Assembly: GCA_009829735.1 (NCBI GenBank) | Contig: CM020619.1 | Location: forward strand, 13,817,777 to 13,881,776 | Direction: 5' to 3' | Length of the DNA stretch: 64,000 nt | From: Pyropia yezoensis | Taxonomy: Eukaryota; Rhodophyta; Bangiophyceae; Bangiales; Bangiaceae | Shown: piece by piece, positions 49,901 to 59,011 of the stretch | Layout: the number at the start of each line of letters is the position of its first letter | Position numbering within the stretch: position 1 is the stretch's first letter | The notes under the pieces: generated by a model | What the model saw: only the letters and a program-made list of their open reading frames with translations | The model's database searches: none | Told to the model about the DNA's origin: nothing | Position numbers and translations under genes: made by a program

Positions 49901-51104
49901 GGGCGTAGGAGAGCGCCTCTGCCAGCAGCGGGTGGCTCGTCGTCACCACAGAGCGGGCGCGCGCCATCCGCGTGTTGGTCCGCCCCTTGCCACACCCCGC
50001 ACACACGGTGCCCGCCTGCAGGGGACTGCCAGACACACCCTCGCAGCCGCAGGCATAGGCCAACCACAGCCAGACGGGCGCCCAGTTTGCGGGCACGGCC
50101 CCCGCCCAGTCGGCGTCGTCGGCGGCTGCGTCCGCGACGGTCGACACCAGGCGGCGCAATGCCACGTCGAGGACGCGGAGCATGAGGAAGCGGAGCTTGG
50201 TAGCCGCCCCAGAGAGGTCCTCCAGCTCTGCTTGCAGCGCCGTCTCTACCGCCGCGCGCGTGTCGGCGTCGTCCTTGTCGTCCCCAAACACCGCCCTCGC
50301 GAGGACGCCCACCGGCACGGTACACGCCCGCGTCTGCCGTCCCGTGCTCTGAAGCGGGTCCTTGCAGTCGGGGTCGACGCCGCGGTCGCAGGCCGCTGAC
50401 ACACCCCCACAGTGCCGCTGCACCGGGCAGGCGGCGTCCCCGCTGCTGTGGCCCCCTCCCAGGCAGTCGCGACACTTGGACGCGGCCGCCGCCGCCGCCG
50501 CCGGGACGGCGGCGGCAGCGGCGGCGGCAGCTGCTGACGCCGGCCCTGCACCAGCCGGGGCCTTGCAAGAGGTGACCTTGTGCCCCGGCTCGCCACATCC
50601 GCCACACTTTTGCGTCCGCCCCTTGCGGGCGGGCTGTGCGTCAGTGGCAGCCTCGCGCCGGGGCAAGCCCGCGGCGACCACGCCAATCAGACCAGCGGCC
50701 GTCTGGGCGCGTGCGGCGAGCTCCACCTCGGCCTCGCTTGCCGCCGCCCGACCACCACAGTACACGCTGACCGCCTGTGCCGCGCCTGTGATGGCCGCGA
50801 CGAGGTCCTCGCCGGCGCCGTCGAGGGGGCCCGCCGCCTCCTCATCCTTGGCCGCCTGCTGCACCTGCGCGACGGCGGCAGACCAGCCGGCCGACGAGGC
50901 CGCGTCGCCCCCTGGCGGTGCAGACACGCCCTGCAGGCGGCTCAGGTTGGCGGCGAGCACCGCCCGCTTGAGCGTCACCACGTTGCGTGCGTCTTGAACG
51001 TACGCCTGCTCTTGTACCGGGTCCCACTCCTCGTCCGAGGTGGCGTCGCCGTCCAGCTCGTCGACGCCAATGTCTTGGTCGCTGCCGTCGTCATCATCGT
51101 TCAT
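46929..51104 (-). CDS. Fanzor-type RNA-guided RuvC nuclease (eukaryotic TnpB relative), very large
   Basis: About 1391 residues from the ATG at 51104; the frame stays open 265 codons further up (to 51899), but that part is low complexity. Fanzors are eukaryotic OMEGA nucleases descended from transposon TnpB. Signs of the family: SIDGVAVTFFLSRP before the nuclease; RuvC-I MVGGDPGRSAVLS with Asp708; VVVAMGTARVRG where TnpB has its RuvC-II Glu; DEFNTSKACSEC with Glu1105 and zinc Cys1112/1115; CYTCC with Cys1226/1229; and RuvC-III NRDDVAARN with Asp1251. The DEF-x-TSK block and the missing RuvC-II Glu fit the rearranged Fanzor site. Unusual are an acidic N-terminus, two zinc knuckles (C167-C170-H175-C180 and C211-C214-H219-C226), a further CxC/CxxC cluster near 350-375, and a length about twice normal. 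The C-terminus has a poly-Gly tail. The frame is uninterrupted. The only weak point is that identification is by motif, not search. Confidence 0.85.
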   Translation of the reverse strand: MNDDDDGSDQDIGVDELDGDATSDEEWDPVQEQAYVQDARNVVTLKRAVLAANLSRLQGVSAPPGGDAASSAGWSAAVAQVQQAAKDEEAAGPLDGAGEDLVAAITGAAQAVSVYCGGRAAASEAEVELAARAQTAAGLIGVVAAGLPRREAATDAQPARKGRTQKCGGCGEPGHKVTSCKAPAGAGPASAAAAAAAAAVPAAAAAAASKCRDCLGGGHSSGDAACPVQRHCGGVSAACDRGVDPDCKDPLQSTGRQTRACTVPVGVLARAVFGDDKDDADTRAAVETALQAELEDLSGAATKLRFLMLRVLDVALRRLVSTVADAAADDADWAGAVPANWAPVWLWLAYACGCEGVSGSPLQAGTVCAGCGKGRTNTRMARARSVVTTSHPLLAEALSYALTQMMAVTAAACDRYLPASNNTARWEPVATIVATHAGRCVDAACRKLGAKAAKDALATSPAATAAPAGGSAWDTERRLTRWAAARFRAGTAYKATPGRRGLDGVPQHLVQALAQRVAVMRAAMPPSVAGLFPATPVKKRRWWAYVPFLLHVLNVGVGSPYALIPGARAVLHGHGTLVPDKMLALLRAVSAATGVGVRGHPSLRAWPELRTGGAAVLAAMAGVGGRANRAASQLSIDGVAVTFFLSRPDTAAEAEARAVAWAKKLDGGGRARDRGGKGFASRAGVLTQLERAGLPLARVRWLQMVGGDPGRSAVLSAAPGERVATADLPARPVVDAMRAAWSRHMGLDALNRAAVALLRGAGVQDGVAAAATVPDGHPPGGSRKRAAAGAPAAGAGTGGSRSKRQARRSSPDGSDDDAAAVAPAAAGATTPPEAKTYQTASPGGGHGRVRRGPQASIRRARRTQLATSVRRVLRRTRLSRWTVPRHEAEKVARWLVDPTAAAGDSASGTTSDAPLQDRVDALPRRKGCRRQAPVPGLRYSLRAAHFREASGGNFLARAWKQWRARSGTEAGPVAGLVAAAGEGGGVAGHTPPVDVAAAHGTMRTGDGGKHLQATLEWAARRDTAAYGQRFGAQATRHLRAACVRKAIQRGRFAASVAQDLTGGLLRQVRGGGAVVVAMGTARVRGGDAWLRRHLRRLCWFVDQDEFNTSKACSECHDKMVLIYSTGNSPPKIPRQLYGPPAGPLPSTRRVRMAAGSRRGRPKRALPSATHVTRRGPDPDAYRAAVRATARAAAVARRAAALAACAVEDRAVYADPRRLSEWVAKGCYTCCLAAPQGPGHPAPHPPVIRNRDDVAARNMAWVAARRLTGTNVWPFKRPFDMRWAWTTKRPPSGVPVPPVRCTRAITRVDVWPVLAAVDTVGDGGGGGGGGGGGGGGGREVVDGDATAASCTTRRGAPGGERVAAAGSTMDGVRRAETGATDAPRGLVDTARR

Positions 51105-51117
51105 CGTGAATCCGGGG

Positions 51118-51148
<31 letters not shown>

Positions 51149-52780
51149 CGGAGGAGCGGGTTGTGTGTGTGGGAACTACTGTGAGGAGGGTGGGTGGGAG
51201 GGATTGTCGACGGTGGCTGACGGGGTTGGCAAAGATGAGGAACCTCGGGGCACCACCTACCGCCCTATTTATCGTCTGGAAAGGCACCATCCGGGCCGGG
51301 GTCCTCACTCGATGCCGTACGCATGCTGTAGACGCTGGCGATGGGCTGCATGGGCCGTCAGGCGGCCGGCAGTCCAGGTCCTCCCAACCCCCCCCCCCTC
51401 CCCCCTCCTCTCCCCCCCGCCGCCCGCCCCCCGCCACCCCCCAACCGACGCAACCTCTCGGGCAGGGGGCAGAGCGGAGGATGCTCGCACCGCCACGTGC
51501 CCCTGTGGGCTGTCGCGTGGCCTTGGCTCGCCGCCCCGGAAATGAAAGGTCCTTCTCATCTCTGCGGCACCCGTGACCGACGGTGGCTGCCGTGAGAGTG
51601 TCCTGTGGCGCGGCGGCGGTGGTGGCGGAGGGGCTCGCGGTGGCGGTGGCGGTGGTGGGGCTGGCGGTGGTGGTGTGGCGGCGGCGGCGGTGGTGGTGAT
51701 GGGTTGGCGGCCCAATTGCAGACCGCGCACAGACGCTGTGCTCATGGCAGCCGCCAGTAGCACGACGGTGGGTGCGGGACGGAGTGCACCGCATGCACTG
51801 CGGCATTTGAGCCGACTGACACGCCAGCATCCGTGCGGCTCGCCCAACCATGGCGAGCGAGCGCCCCCCCCCCCCCCCCTCCCCCCCTCCCGACGGCACG
51901 TATTGGGAGAGTGACTGCCACCGTGCTGCGGGGCAATAACAACACTACAATTAAACCCACCCTCGGCACTGCCTGCTCGCCACGGTGCATGTGGAGCGGC
52001 GTGCCGGGACGCGGGCACCCAGCCTTTTGGTGCTTCCGGTAGGCCCCGTCCGTTTGCAATGCACTACGAGCACCGTTTGGGAAAAATGTCATCCTGGACG
52101 TCTTGTTGGGGGGGGGGGTGCAGTCGTGTAATGCAAACCCACCGCCACAGACGGCATTGCCATGCTGCGAGCTCACCGCGCGGTGCCTCCAAATGGCCTG
52201 TCACCAGCACACGACACCGCGCGGGCCGCGTGGACCTGCGGCTCTCGTCAGACCCGGGGGGCGCCGAGGGAAGCGACTGACCGGACCTGCCTGTGGCTGA
52301 ACGTGCGGCCGACGGATGAGAGCACCCATCCCCGGACACCCACGTCACCGTCCAATTCAACATCATCTCGTGCCGCCGCCCAAATCCCCTCCCCTCCCGT
52401 TTGATCCGCGTCGGTGTCAGCCGGTGGTCGGGGATCTCAGATATCGAAATTCAATTCGCCCCCCCTCCCCCGCCCGTCGCCCTCTCTTTATGGTTTACCC
52501 CCCCACCATGACGCAATCGGAAGACACTAATTCACGCGCCCACACAAAAGAACAACTATGTGACCCCCCAGCTCGTTTCGTTATGCACCAAACGCGAGAC
52601 GTCAGCTCTGGCGAACAATGTCTACAAAGATCCGAAGAGCGTTACGTACAGTCGGTACCCAATATTATCCCAATATTATCCGTACTGCGAAAAACGAGAT
52701 CCGTACGGATCGATTTGACAACAGGCCACCCATCAAATCAAGGCCCTGGGCTGGACAATACCTCGTGCTAGCACCCCCAG
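51105..52780. other. Fanzor 5' flank
   Basis: A run of 30 G (51119-51148) means the Fanzor leader carries poly-C ending 14 bases before its ATG. More C runs follow at 51395-51430 and 51866-51890. Near 52655-52680 the word CCAATATTATC is doubled, and ATCCGTACGGAT at 52700 is a palindrome. No gene is seen. Confidence 0.4.
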
Positions 52781-53442
52781 CGTAGCGGGTCTTAAACCGT
52801 GTATCTTATTTTTCCGTGCCGGCACGTGCGCGCACTGTCAAATGCCTGTTTGCAGGCCCCGCGGTCCCGGGCGTCGCCGCTTCTGCAAAGCCGTAAAATG
52901 TCACATTGTCAGCGGTGCACGCCTTGGCATCATGTAAAACGCTGCAGGGCATGCACAATTTGAAGTGCGGCCCTGGTCGCGCAAAACACCGTGCCTGCAG
53001 CAACATTCACAAACACGTGAATGCCGTGCCCGTCGCATGCATTGCAATGCGCGGTCACGTGAGAAAGCCTGCACAGCAGTGCAGCAGTGCAGCACCAGCG
53101 ACTGACACCATTCGGGCACGTCATGAAACGTGGATAATGCTGCATAGACACGTACTCTCGGGTCACGGTCGCCTTGTTGTGCGCCCCGCGGCACGCCCCT
53201 CTGGCGAGACGCACACAGGCCGTGGGAATGTAGGCCTTGCCGTCCTGATGACGGTCGTCGAGGAGAAAAAAAAAAAAAAAAAAAAAGAGTAGGAAGCACG
53301 GTCACAACGCGGCCGTGTGCGCTCTAGCACGCGGAAATCGGGCTTTACGGGGCCCCCCCTGGGCGCCCCCCTGCAATCCACTGCCCGCCTGTTTGGGCCA
53401 GATGCACGGAAAATAAGATACACGGTTTTAGATCCGCTGCGC
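52781..53442. mobile_element. Non-autonomous TIR element (MITE-like)
   Basis: The 40-bp left end (52781-52820) starts GCGTAGCGGGTCTTAAACCG and is repeated inverted at 53404-53442 with about five differences (GCGCAGCGGATCTAAAACCG). The right end overlaps the stop codon of the adjacent Tc1-like fragment. The interior (about 580 bp) has a poly-A tract (53265-53286) and no transposase. A TA may flank it (52770-52771, and in GGCTATC at 53446-53452), as for Tc1/mariner relatives. A related end occurs at 62810. Confidence 0.75.
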
Positions 53443-54006
53443 AGCGGCTATCACACCCCCCACACGACAGGGCATCGACTCCACGAGAGACTTGAAAAAC
53501 AAAGCAGGAATGGCGTCCCACCCGTCGCGCAGAGCCATCCAGCCGCGGTGCGCTGTGGCCCACACAAGGCGCTTGGCGACGTTCTTGGCAGACAGGAAGG
53601 GTTTCTTGGCCGCTTCCCCCTGGAGTGAAAACCCAAGCTCCAGACGGCCCTGCGGACAGCGGAGACGGACACTGGTCCCTTCTCGGGCCCTCTGGTCGCT
53701 TGGGTGGGTGCGCGTGTTATTCACCATCTCCTTCAGGGATGCCACAGAGGAAAACCCGTCGGTGTCAAGCGCCTGCCTGAGGTTACAGAGCTCACGGTCC
53801 GTCAAAACCTTGGGGCGACCCCGCTTGTCCACCCTGGCGCGGGCGGACTCTGTGCGGATGGCCCATAGCTGCGCAGGCGATGGTGCTCTTGGAGCGCCCC
53901 AAATCCGTACCGATGGCCCGGAAGGACCTCTGGTGTTGGAGGAGGCCAGTGATGATGACCCCGCGCGCTCACCGTCGGACAGAGAGCGACGCGATGAGCC
54001 CGCCAT
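53428..54006 (-). pseudogene. Tc1/mariner-like transposase lacking its catalytic core
   Basis: 192 open codons. The N-terminal part has helix-turn-helix features and a GRP linker (VDKRGRPKVLTDREL), then LSAKNVAKRLVWATAHRGW, the usual block just before the DDE domain of Tc1 transposases. The next residues are already the very C-terminal block, WDAIPALFFKSLVESMPCRV, followed by GGVIAAA. The roughly 150 residues that hold the D-D-E triad are missing with no loss of frame. It is either an internally deleted transposase or a truncated DNA-binding derivative. Its stop codon lies in the TIR of the neighbouring element. Confidence 0.75.
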
Positions 54007-54277
54007 CGTGCCTGCCGACCACGGCGGAGTCCTGGGCGCTGAGCTGTGGGCTCACATACACGGACGGTGCTGTGGCACTTGGGCGCGACCTTGCCATATG
54101 AGCCTTTGTCCAACTGGTCACGCAACTCAAAACATCAACGACAGCAGTTGGGAACAACACTGGGGAACAACCGACAACCACATGAAATGCGACACCTTCA
54201 AAGCATAAAAAGGAGGGGGTGCCGTACAGCCCCCCCCCCCCCCACTTTCCCCCCCCAGAAACAAAAGATACTCCCGA

Positions 54278-57200
54278 CTAGTACACCCTGTCGGGAGCCA
54301 CAATGTTGATGTGCTCGCGGTCCCGTCGATCTGGACGGCTCCACCTACGGCGGACATTGTCCCACCAGCTCTTCCACACACCCCCAGAGCTTGAAAGGAA
54401 GTCCATGTCACCAATCACGTGGAGATGGCTCTGTGCCCGCGACATCATGACGTTCACGCGCCGCTCGTCGGACAAAAAGTCGGTGTTCCCGCCGGGTGGC
54501 GCCCCAGGCTCTGACCGCACGAGGGAGAGTATGACACAATCCACAGAAGCGCCTTGACAGCCATCCACGGTGGACACCCTGACGTCGGCACATGGTCTGC
54601 GGGGCAGCCGCCTGCTGTCTCTCACCGACTGCACCACTTCCTTCAGCTTGTTCCGCTGCGCAGTGTACGGGGTGATGAGCATCACCTTGAGCTCGGTAGC
54701 CCCGCTGGACGTCGCCCACGCCAGCAGTAGATCCGTAAGAGCCATCTCGACCAACCGAAGCTCTGCAACGTTCATCAGGCTCTTGTTGTTGGAGGTGGTG
54801 GAACCCGACTTGTGCGCCCGATCGTTGGCCGGCAGGCGGGAAGTGTCTGTCACTTGCAGCCCTCCAAAGCGAATACGCCGACTCGGATGGTTTAGCCACG
54901 CGGGTGTTCCAAACCCCTCCTCATGGCGGGCCTTGGGCCCGCGCCCGTCCGACCATATGCCAATGTGCCGGTAAAAGACTTGTCGGAGGAGGGACCATAA
55001 CAGCGGCCGCATGCGGTACTGCACGGAGAGGATGACGCAAGCGGACAGAAACCGGGCGATTCGCTCAAAAACGCTGGATGCCATCGGCCGTGTCTCGCCC
55101 CTGTACTCCATGCCGGCGCTCGGCCTCAGCTGGGCATTGTCGCCAACAAGGACAATGCACTTGGTCCGCTCTGCCGGATGACCGTCCTCTTCTTTATCTG
55201 ACGAGCCACCCGCACGCCCTGCCCGCTTGGCGCGAACAATGGCGGCGACAGACGCAGGGACGCTTGTTGCCGCACCCTCGTCAATGATAATGGCGTCGAA
55301 GCCTTAAGCCCCCACGAGCGCCCCCGTCGACGTTGACGTCGTTGTGACAATGACGGACGCGCCGCCCACGATGCGCTTGCGGAGCTCCCGTTCCGCACGC
55401 TGCTGGCGACGCAAGGCAGCCTCCAGGGCTTGCTCCGCAACGGCACATTCCTCGAGGAGGTTTTGTGACCCACCCGCGCCCGGCTCTGCACCCTGGGCGC
55501 GGGAACGATCATCCACACGGCGGCCCACATCGGCCACCCGTGCCCTTGCCCGTTCCACCGCGTCTGTCACGGACGGGTAGGCGACGGGGAGGCGCTCGTC
55601 CACCACGGCGTCAATGTGCGTTGTCTTGGCACGGTGGCCATCCGGAGGGGGCTCACCCACACGGAGGAGCGTCACGGCATCGGGTTTCGCGACGCCGTGT
55701 GGACTGGCAGCCCCCGACGGACAGAACAACTCGTGCACTGCGTCCAACAGCTCGTCGCACGCCGTGTTGGTGCGCGACGTCAACAGCACCCGCCCGTCTT
55801 GCAGGGTCCCAAGGACCATGTCCACCATGGAGACAATGGCGCGTGTCTTGCCCGTCCCGGGGGGGCCCGTCACCAGCTGCACGTCACACTCGTCCGACAA
55901 CAGCCCCCGGCGCATGCAATCGACTGCGCGCCACTGGAACTCGTCCAGGTGGGCGTAGTGTGGAGGAGCACTCTGCAGGGGGGGAGGCCCTGGTGCCGGT
56001 ACAGGTACCACCTGCTGTCCCCCGTGCGGAGGCGTTGCGTGGATGGCGAGCGCCCTCTGCATGACTGGCGGAAGAAGGTCCCAGTGGCCGAGGCCGCCAA
56101 ACTCGCGGCTGTCCGACAGGACACTATGAGACAGGGTGACGACCACATTCGCCGTCCGGCGATGGAGCATCCGCCGCACATCTGAACGACGCACCGCAAA
56201 CCACCACCGCCGGGGGGGACTGGATGCGCCACCGTGGCGCGCCGTGCCGGCGTCATTGTCCTGCTCGTCCAGCCCCGGGCCAGGCGTCTTGTCCATCCAC
56301 CACTGGCCTGCCCCCGCGGGCGGTGGGCCACCAACCCCCCCGCCGGGCTTCCCCTCCTTGTCCTCGCAGCGGCCAATAAACACGGCGTCCACGGGGGTGC
56401 TGCACACCGAGCCGACGGGTTCCGGTACCCAAAAGGCACACAAATCACCCGGGGTGGCGTCTGTGGGGTCCACTTGACACTCTCCCCCGCGGTCCTTGTG
56501 GCGGCGGTGGTGGCGGCCGCCCCCACCGGGGGGACCACCCCGGGGGGCGGGCATACGCACGAGCACGTTGCACATACGACACGCCCGCGTGTCGTCCAAG
56601 ATGGACCCCCCCACCTGCGGCGACGACAGGGTTATGGCCGCGTCGATGCGAGCCACGCCAAAGCGGGAGCACAATGACGATGTGGTCACGCGCCCACTGC
56701 GTCCGCCGCCGCCGCCATGGCCCTTGTTGCTCCCTTCGGTAGACTGCTCCACCTCATCAGTACCGCGGGCGGCTAGCTGACACACGGTGGCGACAACGAT
56801 GGCCTGCCAGCGGCCCCCAGGTCCTCTTGCGTACAACGGGGACGGGCGCAGGTGGGTTGGGACACCTGTCCACCCCGACTCGGACGTACAGAGCGTCAAC
56901 TGACCGAGCGCCACCCGGTCACCATCCGCGCCACACAGTGTGGGAGGACTGGCCTGGCTGGCACCACCCCCCGCCGCCGCCGCCGCCGCCGCCGCCGCGG
57001 GCAGAGGTGCTGCAGTGGGAGACGCGTCCCCCCCACCACCCGGAAAACCGATACAAGGACCTCCCACGCCGGCAGTCCCACCTCCAACAACTGCCGCCTC
57101 CGCGTCTGCAACTGCAGGCAAAGCGGGAGAGGGCTCCTCCCCCCGAGCCACTGCCGTGCCTACCGCAGCCACCCCCCGCCGTGTCAGTTGCTGCAGCAGT

Positions 57201-57301
57201 ACCAGGTTCAGCAGGTGCACCTCCGCCAACACCCGCGTCGGCCACGGCCGCCGTGCCCGCAGGAGCCCCACCAACGCCAGGAGCACCCACAGCCACAGCA
57301 T
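54278..57301 (-). pseudogene. Superfamily 1 helicase (UPF1/DNA2-like), one in-frame stop
   Basis: A helicase frame of 1008 codons interrupted by a single TAA at 55304-55306. Before the stop: the Q-motif-like LDEFQWRAVDCMRRGLL, Walker A LVTGPPGTGKTRAIVSM, motif Ia LLTSRTNTACDELLDAV, and VIVTTTSTSTGALVGA. After it, in the same frame: GFDAIIIDEGAATS (Walker B), VGDNAQLRPSAG (motif III), VQYRMRP (motif IV), a motif V block (DGCQGASVDCVILSLVRS) and RRVNVMMSRAQSHLHVIGD (motif VI). These are the SF1 UPF1-like motifs. All seven survive, so the gene is recently broken or the stop is read through. The N-terminal region has Cys pairs (CRMC) and Gly/Ala tracts. The stop could come from CAA by one C-to-T change. 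Confidence 0.85.
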
Positions 57302-58993
57302 CCACCGCGCCTGTGGCTATACCCGCCGCCGATGGAGCATCGGAAGCAGCAGCAGCAGCGGTAACAGCAACCTCGGGTGTAGAGGGCCCGCCTGGGACGG
57401 CTGCCGTCGCGGAGGAGGTGCCAGCTACAGTCGCGACAGAGGTGGCAGCCACTGCCACACGGGGGGCCGCCCCAGTGGCGGAGGACGTACGCCGCTGCCC
57501 GACCAGTTGGCCGGCCCGGACCACCCGGGCCACACTGACGACAGTCACATCATCGTTCTCTGCGTCATGCCAGTCATCGTCGTCGTCAACAAACAAAATG
57601 ATGCTAGGGGGTTCCGCATCATACGCAGGGGAAACGGCCTGCGCAGCCAAAACATTGTCTGGGACCGCCACCGCGGGCAGGTAGCACACAAACTGGACTT
57701 CGTCCCCCGTGTCGTCGCCAATGGTTATGCCGTCGGGGTCACCGTCACCGGACGGAATCGCCATGGTCGCATCGGGCGCTGGGGGAGGCCGCCCATCTTT
57801 GTCGGCACCTGACCCGGCACCTACCTCATCGGCAGGTGCAGCAGCCCCCGCCCCAGCGTCGTCTGGCGCAGCACCCGCCCCAGTGTCGTCTGGCGCAGCA
57901 GACCCGCCGAGTAATTCGTCGATACGCTGACGAAGTTCTTCGACCAGGGGGCTGACCCGCTTGCCAGGCTTGGCAGGCGGACAGAGCAAACTCCTCAGCT
58001 TGTGCAGGGCCTGGGAGGTATTCTCCCCATCTCGTCCGATCCAGGGCGACATACCCGAGGGGGACGCCAACCAGGCAATCGCTGCGTTGGCCAGCGCCCT
58101 CCGAGATGCTCGCACACCAGACGCAAGCGGTATACTCCCCAGGTTGTAAATGGCCGCATAGTACACCCAGCTGTATCGCGACCGCGCCGCCTTGTCGTGC
58201 TCGACGGCAACCTCCCAAAGGCTCGGCAGCGAGTCATCCCACTCGTTGACAACGGGGGCGATGTGTCCCGCGTCCAAGATGTCAAAATGGGTGGAGCACC
58301 CAGCGGGATCGGCGAATCGGGCGAGGCACCCGACGAGCGCGAAGAGGATGACACTCCGTGCTTGCGACACGTCTCGGTGGATGCCCAGCCGCATGAGCAG
58401 GTGCAGGACACGGGCGAGCGCCCCACCCTCTGACATTTTGTCCGAATCGCCTTGAGAGCCCACAGCCGCAGCCGGGGGTTGCCCCGCGCTCACGTCCGTC
58501 AGCACCTGTCGGCCGCCCCGCACAAACGCCGTACTTACGGCAAACAGCTGCAGGGGGATGCCGTTCCAGTGACGAGCCGCGCGAGCAGTGCGCGCACTAA
58601 CATCCAGCAAGTGCAGGGCGTTTTGGATGACGCGCAGGGCGTCAAAAGGTCGCGGGCCACCACAAAGCGGACCCGGGGCGGCAGCGCTGGTGGTCTCGCA
58701 GGCGGAGTCACCGCGCCCCCCCCCGTCGGGCAGGACGGGTGAGCACCCATCCAACAGGTCCATGACGGACCACGAATCAGACCGACCGCCCCCCGCTCAC
58801 CCACACCACCGGCTAGGCGACGGATGACGTCCCGGGCGGACAGTCGGAACTTTGAGCTGGGCGCCACCAGCCACCCGACGCCAGTGTCCGAGGCAGTGAC
58901 GCTCGCAAAACGTGAAAACAGGGCCGCAGCCGGGGCGGCAGCAGGAGCAGCGCCCGGGTGTCCCAGAACGGTTGGGAAGAGCAAAGCCGCCAT
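56919..58993 (-). pseudogene. Middle part of the helicase locus, unrecognised helical region
   Basis: The frame resumes at 58993 (MAALLFPTVLGHPG, ASVTASDTGVGWLVAPSSKF), 18 bases below the stop at 59012 and in the same register. It then slips -1 near 58770 into MDLLDGCSPVLPDGG and on through helical stretches (ALRVIQNALHLLDVSARTAR, RVLHLLMRLGIHRDVSQARS, SRYSWVYYAAIYNLGSIPLA) and Ala/Val/Thr-rich sequence. The helicase frame returns by a +1 slip around 57000-57300. I recognise no domain. The two slips cancel, which suggests compensating indels in what was one protein. Two introns near the slips would be the alternative. Confidence 0.5.
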
Positions 58994-59011
58994 GTCACAT
59001 ATGGCCGTTCT

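Noticed and set aside
48690..50399. 569-codon plus-strand frame opposite the Fanzor
   Set aside because: Arg/His/Gly-rich shadow; the minus strand has the nuclease motifs.
51105..51899. Upstream extension of the Fanzor frame by 265 codons
   Set aside because: Low complexity and crosses a 30-base homopolymer; the Met at 51104 starts an acidic, protein-like region and is the better start.
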